Source: an uncultured Bacilli bacterium (lineage in GTDB: Bacteria > Bacillota_I > Bacilli_A > RF39 > UBA660). From it: a DNA stretch of 29,633 bases. The notes under the pieces are model-generated. The model did no database searches. It had not been told where the DNA came from and saw only the letters and a program-made list of their open reading frames with translations. The stretch covers positions 1 to 29,633 of the forward strand of contig CALVJI010000003.1 of assembly GCA_944332105.1 (NCBI GenBank), given 5' to 3'. The position numbers and the translations under genes are program-made. The first letter of the stretch is position 1; every line of letters begins with the position of its first letter. This document shows positions 13,747-20,549 of the stretch, in pieces.

Positions 13747-14301
13747 GTATAATTAGTATTTATTTAATCGTATATATGCTAATACGTTTAAAAAATGTTT
13801 TTGTTTTAAAATATGATATTGCTAAAAAAGAGAATGTTTACACAAAAATAAAAGACAATTTATCGTATATTTATTTGAACTATAATGAATGTAAAAAATA
13901 TCTAAAATAACTAGTGGTTTACATAATATACATTATGCAATATTTAAATTCAAGAAAAATAAACAAGAATTTATATCATATATTCTTTAATATTAGAGAT
14001 TAAAACTTTATAAATACTTCATTAAAAACACTTCAATATTTAATATAATTATAATTAAACTATATAGAATAAATATTTTTTAATCAAACTCCAATAATTT
14101 ATTTTTTATTACTAATTATTCATACAAATCGTTATCATTTTCAAATTACAAGAAATAATTAACCCTTTCTAATTTGCATTGAAAAATAAAAAGATGGATA
14201 ATTATCCATTTAATGCAACAAAGTAGCAAAGTTCTTTTAATGAATTTATTAGCGAAACTACCTCCCCTCTTTTTATTAAAATTTAAGTAGGGGAGTCAAA
14301 C
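13747..14301. other. AT-rich non-coding stretch with nested inverted repeats
   Basis: About 550 bp, far more AT-rich than its surroundings. It holds a 44-codon ORF (13776-13910, plus) without a ribosome site, probably a remnant. A perfect 16-bp palindrome ATGGATAATTATCCAT (14194-14209) lies between the arms TTGCATT (14174-14180) and AATGCAA (14212-14218). CTCCCC and GGGGAG arms flank a T/A-rich spacer near 14262-14296. No convincing gene or RNA was identified. Confidence 0.5.
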
Positions 14302-14302
14302 G

Positions 14303-14331
14303 AAAAAAACATCGGAAAATAATCCAATGTT
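14303..14331 (-). terminator. Rho-independent terminator of the HTH regulator gene
   Basis: Minus strand: AACATTGG (14331-14324) pairs with CCGATGTT (14315-14308, one G-T wobble), then a T run. It lies directly after the stop codon. Confidence 0.75.
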
Positions 14332-15126
14332 TTACTCGTTATTAATAATGGAACCTCTAGATTCAATTTCTGCAATTTTTTCTAAAAATTCGTCTGCATT
14401 ACTTGCATTTATCTCAGAATATCCAAGTTCTTTTAAAGCTTGAATTTTAATAGCATTTAATTGTTGAGTACGACCCAATTTCTCTTCTTTTTTGCGTTCT
14501 ATTTCTTGGACAAAACGACGATGGGATTCTGTTAATTTGCTACGAGAAGCACCCCCATTGTTATATAAGTTCAATGCCGTATATAAAATGCTTTCAAAAA
14601 TAAATTGTCTATCCTCATTAAACTTAAATTCTTCTGGCTTTGTAAAACCAGTAAATTTAGACATATAACCAAAAATATATTTAATTTCTGGCACATTATT
14701 TAACGATTGAAGCATGTGAAATAGATACAAAAAAGTATAGTAATTCTCTTCTCTTCGATCTTCCTCTTCTAGTTTTTCCTTAATAAGATTAACAATATTT
14801 GTAAGTAAAACTTGTGAATCTTTATTTAAGTTTTTTAGGTCCAAATAATTATCGATCTCATCTGAATTTTTAACACTTTGATTTAATCTGCTTTCCACGC
14901 TCATCAAATAATCAGTTGTTACAACAATATTATCAATGGCATTCTCGGCATTTTCATCCGTAATATCCAAGAGTTTATATAATAAAATCTTTTTTTCTTT
15001 TGGCCATTTATTTATATCATCTAATTCTAAATAATTATAGACCATTTGTCTTGACACACCTAAATATTTTGCTAGACGAACTTTAGAAATTCCTAATTCT
15101 TGCAATAATTCATTTAATCTATTCAT
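14332..15126 (-). CDS. XRE/Cro-type helix-turn-helix regulator with a long unknown C-terminal domain
   Basis: 264 aa. The N-terminal HTH (about residues 12-35: GISKVRLAKYLGVSRQMVYN) is typical of lambda-repressor-like domains. The remaining ~200 residues are helical, with a charged coiled segment (IKEKLEEEDRREENYYTFLY) and a basic stretch (RRFVQEIERKKEEKLGRTQQ); I do not recognise this effector part. The gene is a single unit with a consensus promoter and its own terminator. A near-perfect palindrome covers the -35 box, so autoregulation is likely. It lies next to, and in the same direction as, the HExxH protein operon. Confidence 0.8.
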   Translation of the reverse strand: MNRLNELLQELGISKVRLAKYLGVSRQMVYNYLELDDINKWPKEKKILLYKLLDITDENAENAIDNIVVTTDYLMSVESRLNQSVKNSDEIDNYLDLKNLNKDSQVLLTNIVNLIKEKLEEEDRREENYYTFLYLFHMLQSLNNVPEIKYIFGYMSKFTGFTKPEEFKFNEDRQFIFESILYTALNLYNNGGASRSKLTESHRRFVQEIERKKEEKLGRTQQLNAIKIQALKELGYSEINASNADEFLEKIAEIESRGSIINNE

Positions 15127-15163
15127 AATTCTTCTACCCTCTTCTAAAATATTTTACATATTC

Positions 15164-15192
15164 ATTATATCGACTTAACACTTTTGTGTCAA
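15164..15192 (-). promoter_or_regulatory. Consensus sigma-A promoter of the HTH gene with overlapping palindromic operator
   Basis: Minus strand: TTGACA (15192-15187), 17-bp spacer, TATAAT (15169-15164), both boxes perfect. The 18-bp near-palindrome TTGACACAAAAGTGTTAA (15192-15175) covers the -35 box and much of the spacer, with half sites TTgACAC / GTGTtAA. A second TTGAC lies 11 bp upstream as a direct repeat. Confidence 0.8.
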
Positions 15193-15211
15193 GCATTAGT
15201 CAAGCAAAATT

Positions 15212-15246
15212 AAAAAAATCCGGAGGGAGTCATTCATTGCCGGATT
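15212..15246 (-). terminator. Rho-independent terminator after the 59-aa ORF
   Basis: Minus strand: AATCCGG (15246-15240) pairs with CCGGATT (15223-15217), followed by T7. The 5' arm lies in the last codons of the small ORF. It ends the mnmA operon. Confidence 0.75.
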
Positions 15247-15409
15247 CTTCTTGTTCTAATAACGATTCTATTATGGTTTGATATTCTTCTATTTTAGTCT
15301 CTTCTGACTCATTTATACTTAAAGTGGAAAAATATTCAAGGTATTCTAGAGAAGATAATTCTGACTCATTTAATAAATGATATTGCTTTAATAAAGTGTC
15401 ATAATCCAT
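15230..15409 (-). CDS. 59-aa acidic protein coupled to the HExxH protein gene
   Basis: The ATG at 15409 lies inside the 3' end of the preceding gene (11-nt overlap) and follows AAGGAGTAACTT, a strong ribosome site. The peptide starts MDYDTLLKQYHLLNESELSS and is strongly acidic and Glu-rich (EESGNE at the end), with predicted helices and two copies of the motif NESE. No family recognised. Tight coupling suggests a partner, inhibitor or antitoxin-like subunit of the HExxH protein; this is inference. Confidence 0.65.
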   Translation of the reverse strand: MDYDTLLKQYHLLNESELSSLEYLEYFSTLSINESEETKIEEYQTIIESLLEQEESGNE

Positions 15410-16742
15410 AAGTTACTCCTTCTTCCTTTATTTGGTTTATTGCATAAGACCAGTTTTGTACTTCTTTTAATTGTCTTTTATATATCTGAATGGTTTGTGG
15501 TTTATATAATAGAGCATAAATACTTGTCTTTTTCTCTTTGAATTCTTCTATTTTTTCTTTTATAAACTGAATATAGTTTAATATGGTTTCTTGTAATTCT
15601 GTTTGAAGATCAGGATTTCGAAAAAGAGTTCTTCTTTCTTCATCGCTCAAATTATGTAAAGCTTTGTACTGTAAAATTGAATAAAATCTTTCGATATCTT
15701 TTTGTAAAAGAGGATTTTCATTTGCATCTTTTAGTGCTTTCTGATCATTTACAAGCGTTATAAAATCTTTTTTAGAACCATCTTCATTAAATGCTCGTGT
15801 GAGAATACCTGATAAAAGATAAGGGTACTTTTTTATGCCTTCTTCAACTCGCTTTTCAAACCATTCTTGCTCTGTTATTGGCCTGGTTATTTTTTTCGTG
15901 GTTGCTTGATTTGCATGAGCTAGTTTTGTAATAGAATTTGCATATGTTTTGATTTTGTTTGTCGGAAATGCCGGTATGTGTTCTTCTAAGTAGGCTATAG
16001 CTTTTGCTACACCGTATAAGTCTGCTTTTGCTTCTTCTTTGTTTGTCAAATAATGTGCGTCATAGTAAAATCTGGAAGAATCCAGTTCTTCAAGGTAGAA
16101 ACGTGTGATTGCGTAATCGAAAATATCTTCTTTAAAGCATGTAGGATTATGAATCAATTCTGAAATTAAACAATGACATTCTTCATGAAATGCTTCAAAT
16201 GCTAAGTAAAAAAGTTGGTACTCTTTATTAAATTTTGGCAATTTTTGATTCGTATAATAATAGATTGTATGTCTTGAATAATTCTTTTGACTTTCAATAT
16301 AAGAGTTTGCCGCGGCTTCGGCAGTGCCGTTTTTTTCATTTATTTCAGTACGTATGGGAAATTGCAAATCCTTTTGAAAATCTAAGACGATTCCTTTGAA
16401 AATGACTTCTTTGAATTTAGGTATATTTAAATCTTTATAATGTTTTAAGACATAATCTTTGCATGCGGATATAATATGATTTTTAACCACTGTTGTTTTA
16501 GCAGACTGTTTTATATACGGAGCAATATCATCATAAAAGTTTTGGAATTCTTCTAATGAACATGCAGAAATATCTAAGGATAGTTTACGTAAGAATTCTT
16601 CTACACCATTAGGGTACAATGTCAAATAGTTCAGTTTGAACATTTCCACGGTAAAATCCCCTAGAAACACTTCTAAATCGTCTGTTAAACCAAAAAAAGT
16701 ATATTGTTTTTTTAATTGTCTTAAAAACTCTATTGTATTCAT
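15399..16742 (-). CDS. Large cytoplasmic protein with gluzincin-like HExxH ... ExxxD motif
   Basis: 447 aa. The ATG at 16742 follows AAGGAGAACGA; a GTG at 16763 would sit inside the mnmA end and is rejected. The centre contains FHEECHCLISEL, an HExxH motif with His186, Glu187 and His190. It is followed 47 residues later by Glu237-x-x-x-Asp241 (NKEEAKADLYG), the arrangement of the third zinc ligand in gluzincin metallopeptidases. No signal peptide or membrane helix. The C-terminal half is helical and charged. It is 13 bp downstream of mnmA and overlaps the 59-aa acidic ORF. Peptidase activity is inferred from the motif; the family is not recognised. Confidence 0.7.
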   Translation of the reverse strand: MNTIEFLRQLKKQYTFFGLTDDLEVFLGDFTVEMFKLNYLTLYPNGVEEFLRKLSLDISACSLEEFQNFYDDIAPYIKQSAKTTVVKNHIISACKDYVLKHYKDLNIPKFKEVIFKGIVLDFQKDLQFPIRTEINEKNGTAEAAANSYIESQKNYSRHTIYYYTNQKLPKFNKEYQLFYLAFEAFHEECHCLISELIHNPTCFKEDIFDYAITRFYLEELDSSRFYYDAHYLTNKEEAKADLYGVAKAIAYLEEHIPAFPTNKIKTYANSITKLAHANQATTKKITRPITEQEWFEKRVEEGIKKYPYLLSGILTRAFNEDGSKKDFITLVNDQKALKDANENPLLQKDIERFYSILQYKALHNLSDEERRTLFRNPDLQTELQETILNYIQFIKEKIEEFKEKKTSIYALLYKPQTIQIYKRQLKEVQNWSYAINQIKEEGVTYGL

Positions 16743-16755
16743 TTCGTTCTCCTTT

Positions 16756-17871
16756 TTAATCACTTACATACCATAATTTCTCACCGTTTTTAAAGACGTC
16801 TTTAATGACCCCACTGCCAAGGCATTCTTCCCCTAAATAAAAGACACAAAACTGCCCTGGAGTAACTGCTTTTACACCTTCTGGGTAACAAACTTTAACT
16901 TCATCATTTTCTAAAAATTCTAACTGTACATTATGATCTTTGTCTCGATATCTAAATTTCGCGGTACAAAAAGTAGGATGCACACTACTGATCCAATTTA
17001 CTTGTTCTAAAGTGCAAGCATCACTCATTAAATAGGTATTATCTTCACCAAAAGCCACATATAAAACATTGTCTTTAACACTTTTCCCACAAACATAATG
17101 ACGCTTCGTTTGCCCAGACAAACCTACATTTCTTCTTTGACCAATTGTATAATTCATTAAACCAGTATGTTGTCCAATAATTTCCTTAGTTTCTACATCG
17201 ACAATATCGCCAGGATTAGGTTTTAAATAATTATGAATAAACTCTTGAAAATGCCTCTCACCAATAAAGCAAATACCTGTAGAATCTCTTTTTGTCGCGA
17301 CATTTAAACCAATTTCTTGAGCAATTTGTCGAACTTCAGGCTTAGTGAGATGCCCAACAGGAAACAAAACGTTGGTAAGCTGATTAGGTGTTAATTGGGC
17401 CAAAAAATAAGTTTGATCCTTATTTAAATCGATTCCTCGTAAAAGTTTGCCGTTTTCTAGTCTTGCATAATGTCCTGTTGCCATATACAAAGCCCCAAGG
17501 CACACTGCTTCTTTTTTAAACACATCAAATTTAATATATTTATTACACAACAAATCGGGATTAGGAGTGCGTCCTTTTTTTAATTCTTTCAAAAAATAGG
17601 AAAAAACATTATCCCAATATTCTTTAACAAAATCGATACGATGTAAGGGAATGTCTAAAATTTCACAAGTTTTTTTAGCATCTTGATAATCTAATTCTTG
17701 CGGACATACGTTGGAATTAATGGTTGGATTTCCTAAAATATCGTTATTTAAAGATGCGTCCCAGTTGCGCATGAATAACCCTTCAACTTCATATCCTTCT
17801 TTTTTTAAAAGATACGCACTAACAGCTGAGTCTACTCCCCCACTCATTCCGACAATGACTTTCTTGGCCAT
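16756..17871 (-). CDS. mnmA: tRNA-specific 2-thiouridylase
   Basis: 371 aa, full length. PP-loop MSGGVDS (residues 9-15), catalytic Cys109 in PNPDLLCNKYIKF, second active-site cysteine Cys201 in STGICFIGERHF, ATGHYAR, and the C-terminal beta domain with NYTIGQRRNVGLSG. MnmA adds sulfur to U34 of Lys, Glu and Gln tRNAs after adenylation. The start at 17871 is preceded by GAAGGGAAAGTT. It leads a probable three-gene unit with the HExxH protein and the 59-aa ORF. Confidence 0.97.
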   Translation of the reverse strand: MAKKVIVGMSGGVDSAVSAYLLKKEGYEVEGLFMRNWDASLNNDILGNPTINSNVCPQELDYQDAKKTCEILDIPLHRIDFVKEYWDNVFSYFLKELKKGRTPNPDLLCNKYIKFDVFKKEAVCLGALYMATGHYARLENGKLLRGIDLNKDQTYFLAQLTPNQLTNVLFPVGHLTKPEVRQIAQEIGLNVATKRDSTGICFIGERHFQEFIHNYLKPNPGDIVDVETKEIIGQHTGLMNYTIGQRRNVGLSGQTKRHYVCGKSVKDNVLYVAFGEDNTYLMSDACTLEQVNWISSVHPTFCTAKFRYRDKDHNVQLEFLENDEVKVCYPEGVKAVTPGQFCVFYLGEECLGSGVIKDVFKNGEKLWYVSD

Positions 17872-17931
17872 AACTTTCCCTTCTTTCTCTCCCCTATTGT
17901 ATCATGAAGAAAGGAAAAATTGAAGTCCTAC

Positions 17932-18501
17932 TTATTGAAGCAAAAACTGAAACCAAGTGATCACTGGTTTACCAATCCACCACAACAAGACGTCATAGAT
18001 CATCACAAACAAAATAAAGACACTAACTCCTTTTAATAGATGAACTAAAAGTAAAGAGGGATCTGTTTTATAAAGATATTTACCAATCATCTTGCGAGCA
18101 ATTTTAACACATTTTGAAAATAAAAAGCAAAAACAAATCAAATAGACTAATTTAGTAATAAGAAGGAAGATAAAAGCAAAAAGAAAACCATTAAACCCAT
18201 AAGTAATAGCAAAAATAGCAAGTAAAAAGCCAATACTCATTCCCTCATAAAATAATAAAGCACATAAAAAAGGCACACCAATACCAAAAAAGCTTAAAAT
18301 GACACCCAATACTAATACAAAAAAGTGAAAGAACAAATAATTATAACTTCGTTCCTGAATATGCGAAGTGTAATAAAGTACATCCTCTTTTAAAGAATCA
18401 ATATGACTTATGCCAAAATAAAGACCTACCACGATTCCAAAAATCAAAAGAACTGCAATAAACAAAAGATAAAGCTTATTACGCTTTATATATTCCTTCA
18501 T
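17932..18501 (-). CDS. spoIIM: Stage II sporulation protein M-like membrane protein
   Basis: 189 aa from the ATG at 18501, preceded by GGTGAAAAGA; a GTG at 18510 with GGTGAT upstream is an alternative start. Five to six membrane helices. A basic N-terminus leads into a first helix (LYLLFIAVLLIFGIVVGLYF), an extracellular loop (HIDSLKEDVLYY), then FGIGVPFLCALLFYEGMSIGFLLAI, which is the SpoIIM/DUF95 family pattern. SpoIIM anchors the SpoIID/SpoIIP peptidoglycan machine during engulfment. With spoIIP and gpr elsewhere in the window this assignment is coherent. It is single-standing, between mnmA and the plus-strand miniprotein gene. Confidence 0.75.
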   Translation of the reverse strand: MKEYIKRNKLYLLFIAVLLIFGIVVGLYFGISHIDSLKEDVLYYTSHIQERSYNYLFFHFFVLVLGVILSFFGIGVPFLCALLFYEGMSIGFLLAIFAITYGFNGFLFAFIFLLITKLVYLICFCFLFSKCVKIARKMIGKYLYKTDPSLLLVHLLKGVSVFILFVMIYDVLLWWIGKPVITWFQFLLQ

Positions 18502-18533
18502 TCTTTTCACCGTTGATCACCTATTAAATTCTA

Positions 18534-18562
18534 TTTACAAATCATCAAAATTATGATAAATT
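18534..18562 (+). promoter_or_regulatory. Sigma-A-type promoter of the 31-aa membrane miniprotein
   Basis: TTTACA (18534-18539), 17-bp spacer, TAAATT (18557-18562), 25 bp before the ATG at 18588. Confidence 0.5.
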
Positions 18563-18587
18563 TATGAAGTAAAAGCGAGGTCAAAAA

Positions 18588-18683
18588 ATGAATAAAAAAA
18601 CACAAAAAATTATTACATGGATTATTTTACTAATCATGGTAGGTGGCATTGTCGCTAGTATTGCTGCCTATGCTTTCCAATAA
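18588..18683 (+). CDS. 31-aa membrane miniprotein, Prli42 / DUF4044-like
   Basis: MNKKTQKIITWIILLIMVGG and a short hydrophobic tail ending AAYAFQ. A basic N-terminus plus one membrane helix with a conserved-looking M-V-G-G centre is the plan of Prli42 (the membrane anchor of the stressosome in Listeria) and of DUF4044 proteins. The ribosome site is GAGGT, 7 nt before the start, and a terminator follows directly. The assignment is by size, charge pattern and motif only; no stressosome genes are in the window. Confidence 0.65.
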   Translation: MNKKTQKIITWIILLIMVGGIVASIAAYAFQ

Positions 18684-18711
18684 AAAAGAACCATAATCAT
18701 GGTCTTTTTTT
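18682..18711. terminator. Bidirectional terminator between the miniprotein gene and spoIVB
   Basis: AAAAAAG-A-ACCAT / ATGGT-CTTTTTT: a stem with a single bulged base and an AATC loop, A run on one side and T run on the other. Confidence 0.7.
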
Positions 18712-19687
18712 ATGAGGATAATCCATCCCCTGTCTCTAACATTGTTGTAATAAAAATGCCATATCCAGTTAAAGGGTTATCAACGATAACATGAGTTACC
18801 GCGCCAATAATCTTGCCATTTTGCACTATTGGTGAACCACTCATTCCTTGCACTACACCACCAGTTTTATTAATGAGTTCCTCATCTGTTATTTCAAAAG
18901 TAATATTTTTTGTTTGATTATATTCATTAATTTTTGTAATTTCAATTGTATACTCTTCTTTTTCCTCGCCATCTAAAACGGTATAAATCGTAGCTTTTCC
19001 AACCTGTACTTCCTCTGGCTTAGCAACTTCGATTGTTTTAGTAGCAGCAGGTTTATCGTAAACGCCAAAAATGCCGTGATTACCATTAATTTGAATGTCG
19101 CCAAAAATATTTTGCGTATTAAAAGTTGCATTTTTAGAACCAGCCACTCCTGTTGAACTCTTATTAATACTTGTAATTGCCGTTTCAAAAATCATTCCTG
19201 TTTTAACCTCTACAAGTTCACTAGTTGTACTCTCTAATATCTCGTGCCCTAAAGCTCCATATATTTTGCTTTCGGGATCGATATAAGTAAGCGTTCCAAT
19301 ACCAGTTATACTATCTTTAACATACAATCCTGTTTTATACACTCCATCAACTTTTTCTAACGGCATCGAAACTCTTAATTCATTACCATCCCTATTTATA
19401 GTTAAAATTACTTGATTATTAGTAATTTCCTTTTCAATAGTAGAAGTTAATTCTTCAATCGTCGTGACCTGTGTACCATTGACATGGGTAATTAAGTCAC
19501 CTGAAATCAATTCAGGATTTCCTTTTAAATATTCCCCATTTACTTTATAAAAACCGATAATCATTACCCCAGGAGTATCAATATGAATGCCAATACTTTC
19601 TCCACCTAAAATTACATAATTTGAATAAGCAAAAACCTGCAAAGGAAACAATAAAATTCCAATTAATAAAATCGTTATTTTTTTCAT
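18710..19687 (-). CDS. spoIVB: SpoIVB peptidase (sporulation signalling serine protease, family S55)
   Basis: 325 aa. N-terminal signal/anchor (residues 3-20), PDZ domain (about 30-110: GVMIIGFYKVN ... SGDLITHVNGTQV), then the S55 protease domain. Catalytic residues are visible: His148 (YGALGHEI), a likely Asp268 (ITDEEL) and Ser284 in GMSGSPIVQNGKIIGAVTHV. In Bacillus SpoIVB is secreted from the forespore and cuts SpoIVFA, triggering pro-sigma-K processing. The start follows GAAAGGAAG. A sigma-G-type -10 CATACTA lies upstream, with only a weak -35. The domain layout is complete, unlike the shortened Gpr. Confidence 0.93.
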   Translation of the reverse strand: MKKITILLIGILLFPLQVFAYSNYVILGGESIGIHIDTPGVMIIGFYKVNGEYLKGNPELISGDLITHVNGTQVTTIEELTSTIEKEITNNQVILTINRDGNELRVSMPLEKVDGVYKTGLYVKDSITGIGTLTYIDPESKIYGALGHEILESTTSELVEVKTGMIFETAITSINKSSTGVAGSKNATFNTQNIFGDIQINGNHGIFGVYDKPAATKTIEVAKPEEVQVGKATIYTVLDGEEKEEYTIEITKINEYNQTKNITFEITDEELINKTGGVVQGMSGSPIVQNGKIIGAVTHVIVDNPLTGYGIFITTMLETGDGLSS

Positions 19688-19715
19688 AAATAAATCTTCC
19701 TTTCTCGTTTAAACA

Positions 19716-19744
19716 TAGTATGAGAAAAAAATGCAAAACTATTT
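19716..19744 (-). promoter_or_regulatory. Possible sigma-G-type promoter of spoIVB
   Basis: Minus strand: CATACTA (19722-19716), identical to the gpr -10 box, with AAATA 17 bp upstream in place of GYATR (3 of 5). No sigma-A promoter of normal spacing was seen here. In Bacillus spoIVB is forespore-expressed. Confidence 0.4.
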
Positions 19745-19812
19745 TGGCAATTCTTACTATGGAAAATGATGGTAGTTTTTGTTATACTTTAAAGGTAAGA
19801 AAGGATGATAAA

Positions 19813-20343
19813 ATGAACGAAGTAATTAAAACATTATGTGAAAGAAGAAGTTGCCGTAAATATTTAGATAAGAAAATTCCCGAAGAAGATCTCAAATGGA
19901 TTTTAAAATGTGGAACCTATGCTCCGAACGGAAAAAACCAGCAAAGCCCGCGCATTGTCGTTATTGATAGTCCTGATTTAATTGCTAAAATTGCAAAAAT
20001 CAATGGCAGTTTTATTCGCAAAGAAGGAATTAATCCTTTTTATAACGCCCCAGTACTATTAATTGTTTTTGCAGATAAAACCATACCAACTTATCTTTTA
20101 GATGGCGCAGCTGTACTAACAAATATGGCAAATGCTGCCTATAGTTTAGGAATAGATTCTTGCTGGGTCCATCGTGCTAAAGAAACATTTGAAACAGAAG
20201 AAGGCAAAGAATTAATGCAAAAATGGGGTTTAAACGAAAATTATGAAGGCATTGGCAATTTAGTATTAGGATATCGTGATGGTCCCCTTTTACAAGCTAA
20301 AGAAAGAAAGACAGATTATATTATTTATGACGAAACAAGATAG
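19813..20343 (+). CDS. Nitroreductase-family flavoprotein
   Basis: 176 aa from the ATG at 19813, behind GAAAGGATGAT; the longer frame to 19720 crosses a TATACT -10 box at 19783-19788 and is rejected. N-terminal ERRSCRKYLDKKIPEEDL with FMN-phosphate-binding arginines, then APNGKNQQSPRIVVI, the central helix DGAAVLTNMANAAYSLGIDSCW, and the C-terminal GIGNLVLGYRDG. Family members reduce nitro compounds, quinones or flavins with NAD(P)H; the substrate here is unknown. Single gene with a terminator. Confidence 0.9.
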   Translation: MNEVIKTLCERRSCRKYLDKKIPEEDLKWILKCGTYAPNGKNQQSPRIVVIDSPDLIAKIAKINGSFIRKEGINPFYNAPVLLIVFADKTIPTYLLDGAAVLTNMANAAYSLGIDSCWVHRAKETFETEEGKELMQKWGLNENYEGIGNLVLGYRDGPLLQAKERKTDYIIYDETR

Positions 20344-20358
20344 TCAAGCTATCTTTTT
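20337..20358 (+). terminator. Rho-independent terminator after the nitroreductase gene
   Basis: AAGATAG (20337-20343) pairs with CTATCTT (20349-20355), followed by T bases. It overlaps the stop codon. Confidence 0.7.
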
Positions 20359-20388
20359 TCTATGATTTGAACACACTTTTCTTCTTCA

Positions 20389-20472
20389 TTAATAATGTAA
20401 TGTACAATATTTTTTGTAATTCATTTGATAGTCGTCGCTCTTCACGAATTGGGAAACAAAAATCTTATCCAT
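20389..20472 (-). CDS. Tiny ORF with strong ribosome site, 27 aa, doubtful
   Basis: Minus strand. GAGGAGGA lies directly before ATG at 20472; the peptide begins MDKIFVSQFVKSDDYQ. No promoter or family recognised. It lies in the 190-bp gap between the nitroreductase and proS terminators and could be a remnant of a longer gene. Kept only because of the ribosome site. Confidence 0.25.
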   Translation of the reverse strand: MDKIFVSQFVKSDDYQMNYKKYCTLHY

Positions 20473-20521
20473 TTTCCTCCTCTTTGGGAAACGATTTTGA
20501 AAACTGATTTAATGATGTCAC

Positions 20522-20549
20522 AAAAAAAAGAAGAATTACATGTTCTTCT
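20522..20549 (-). terminator. Rho-independent terminator after proS
   Basis: Minus strand: AGAAGAA (20549-20543) pairs with TTCTTCT (20535-20529), followed by a T run. It overlaps the proS stop codon. Confidence 0.75.

Noticed and set aside
13776..13910. 44-codon ORF in the AT-rich stretch as a real gene
   Set aside because: No ribosome site and Asn/Lys/Tyr-rich translation as expected from AT-rich DNA; treated as a possible remnant.
14174..14218. Nested inverted repeats as an intrinsic terminator or insertion-sequence end
   Set aside because: No T run follows, and no transposase or target duplication is visible nearby.
18499..18600. CATAATTT upstream of the spoIIM-like gene as a sigma-E -10 box
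   Set aside because: Only six of eight bases match and no matching -35 was found at the right spacing.
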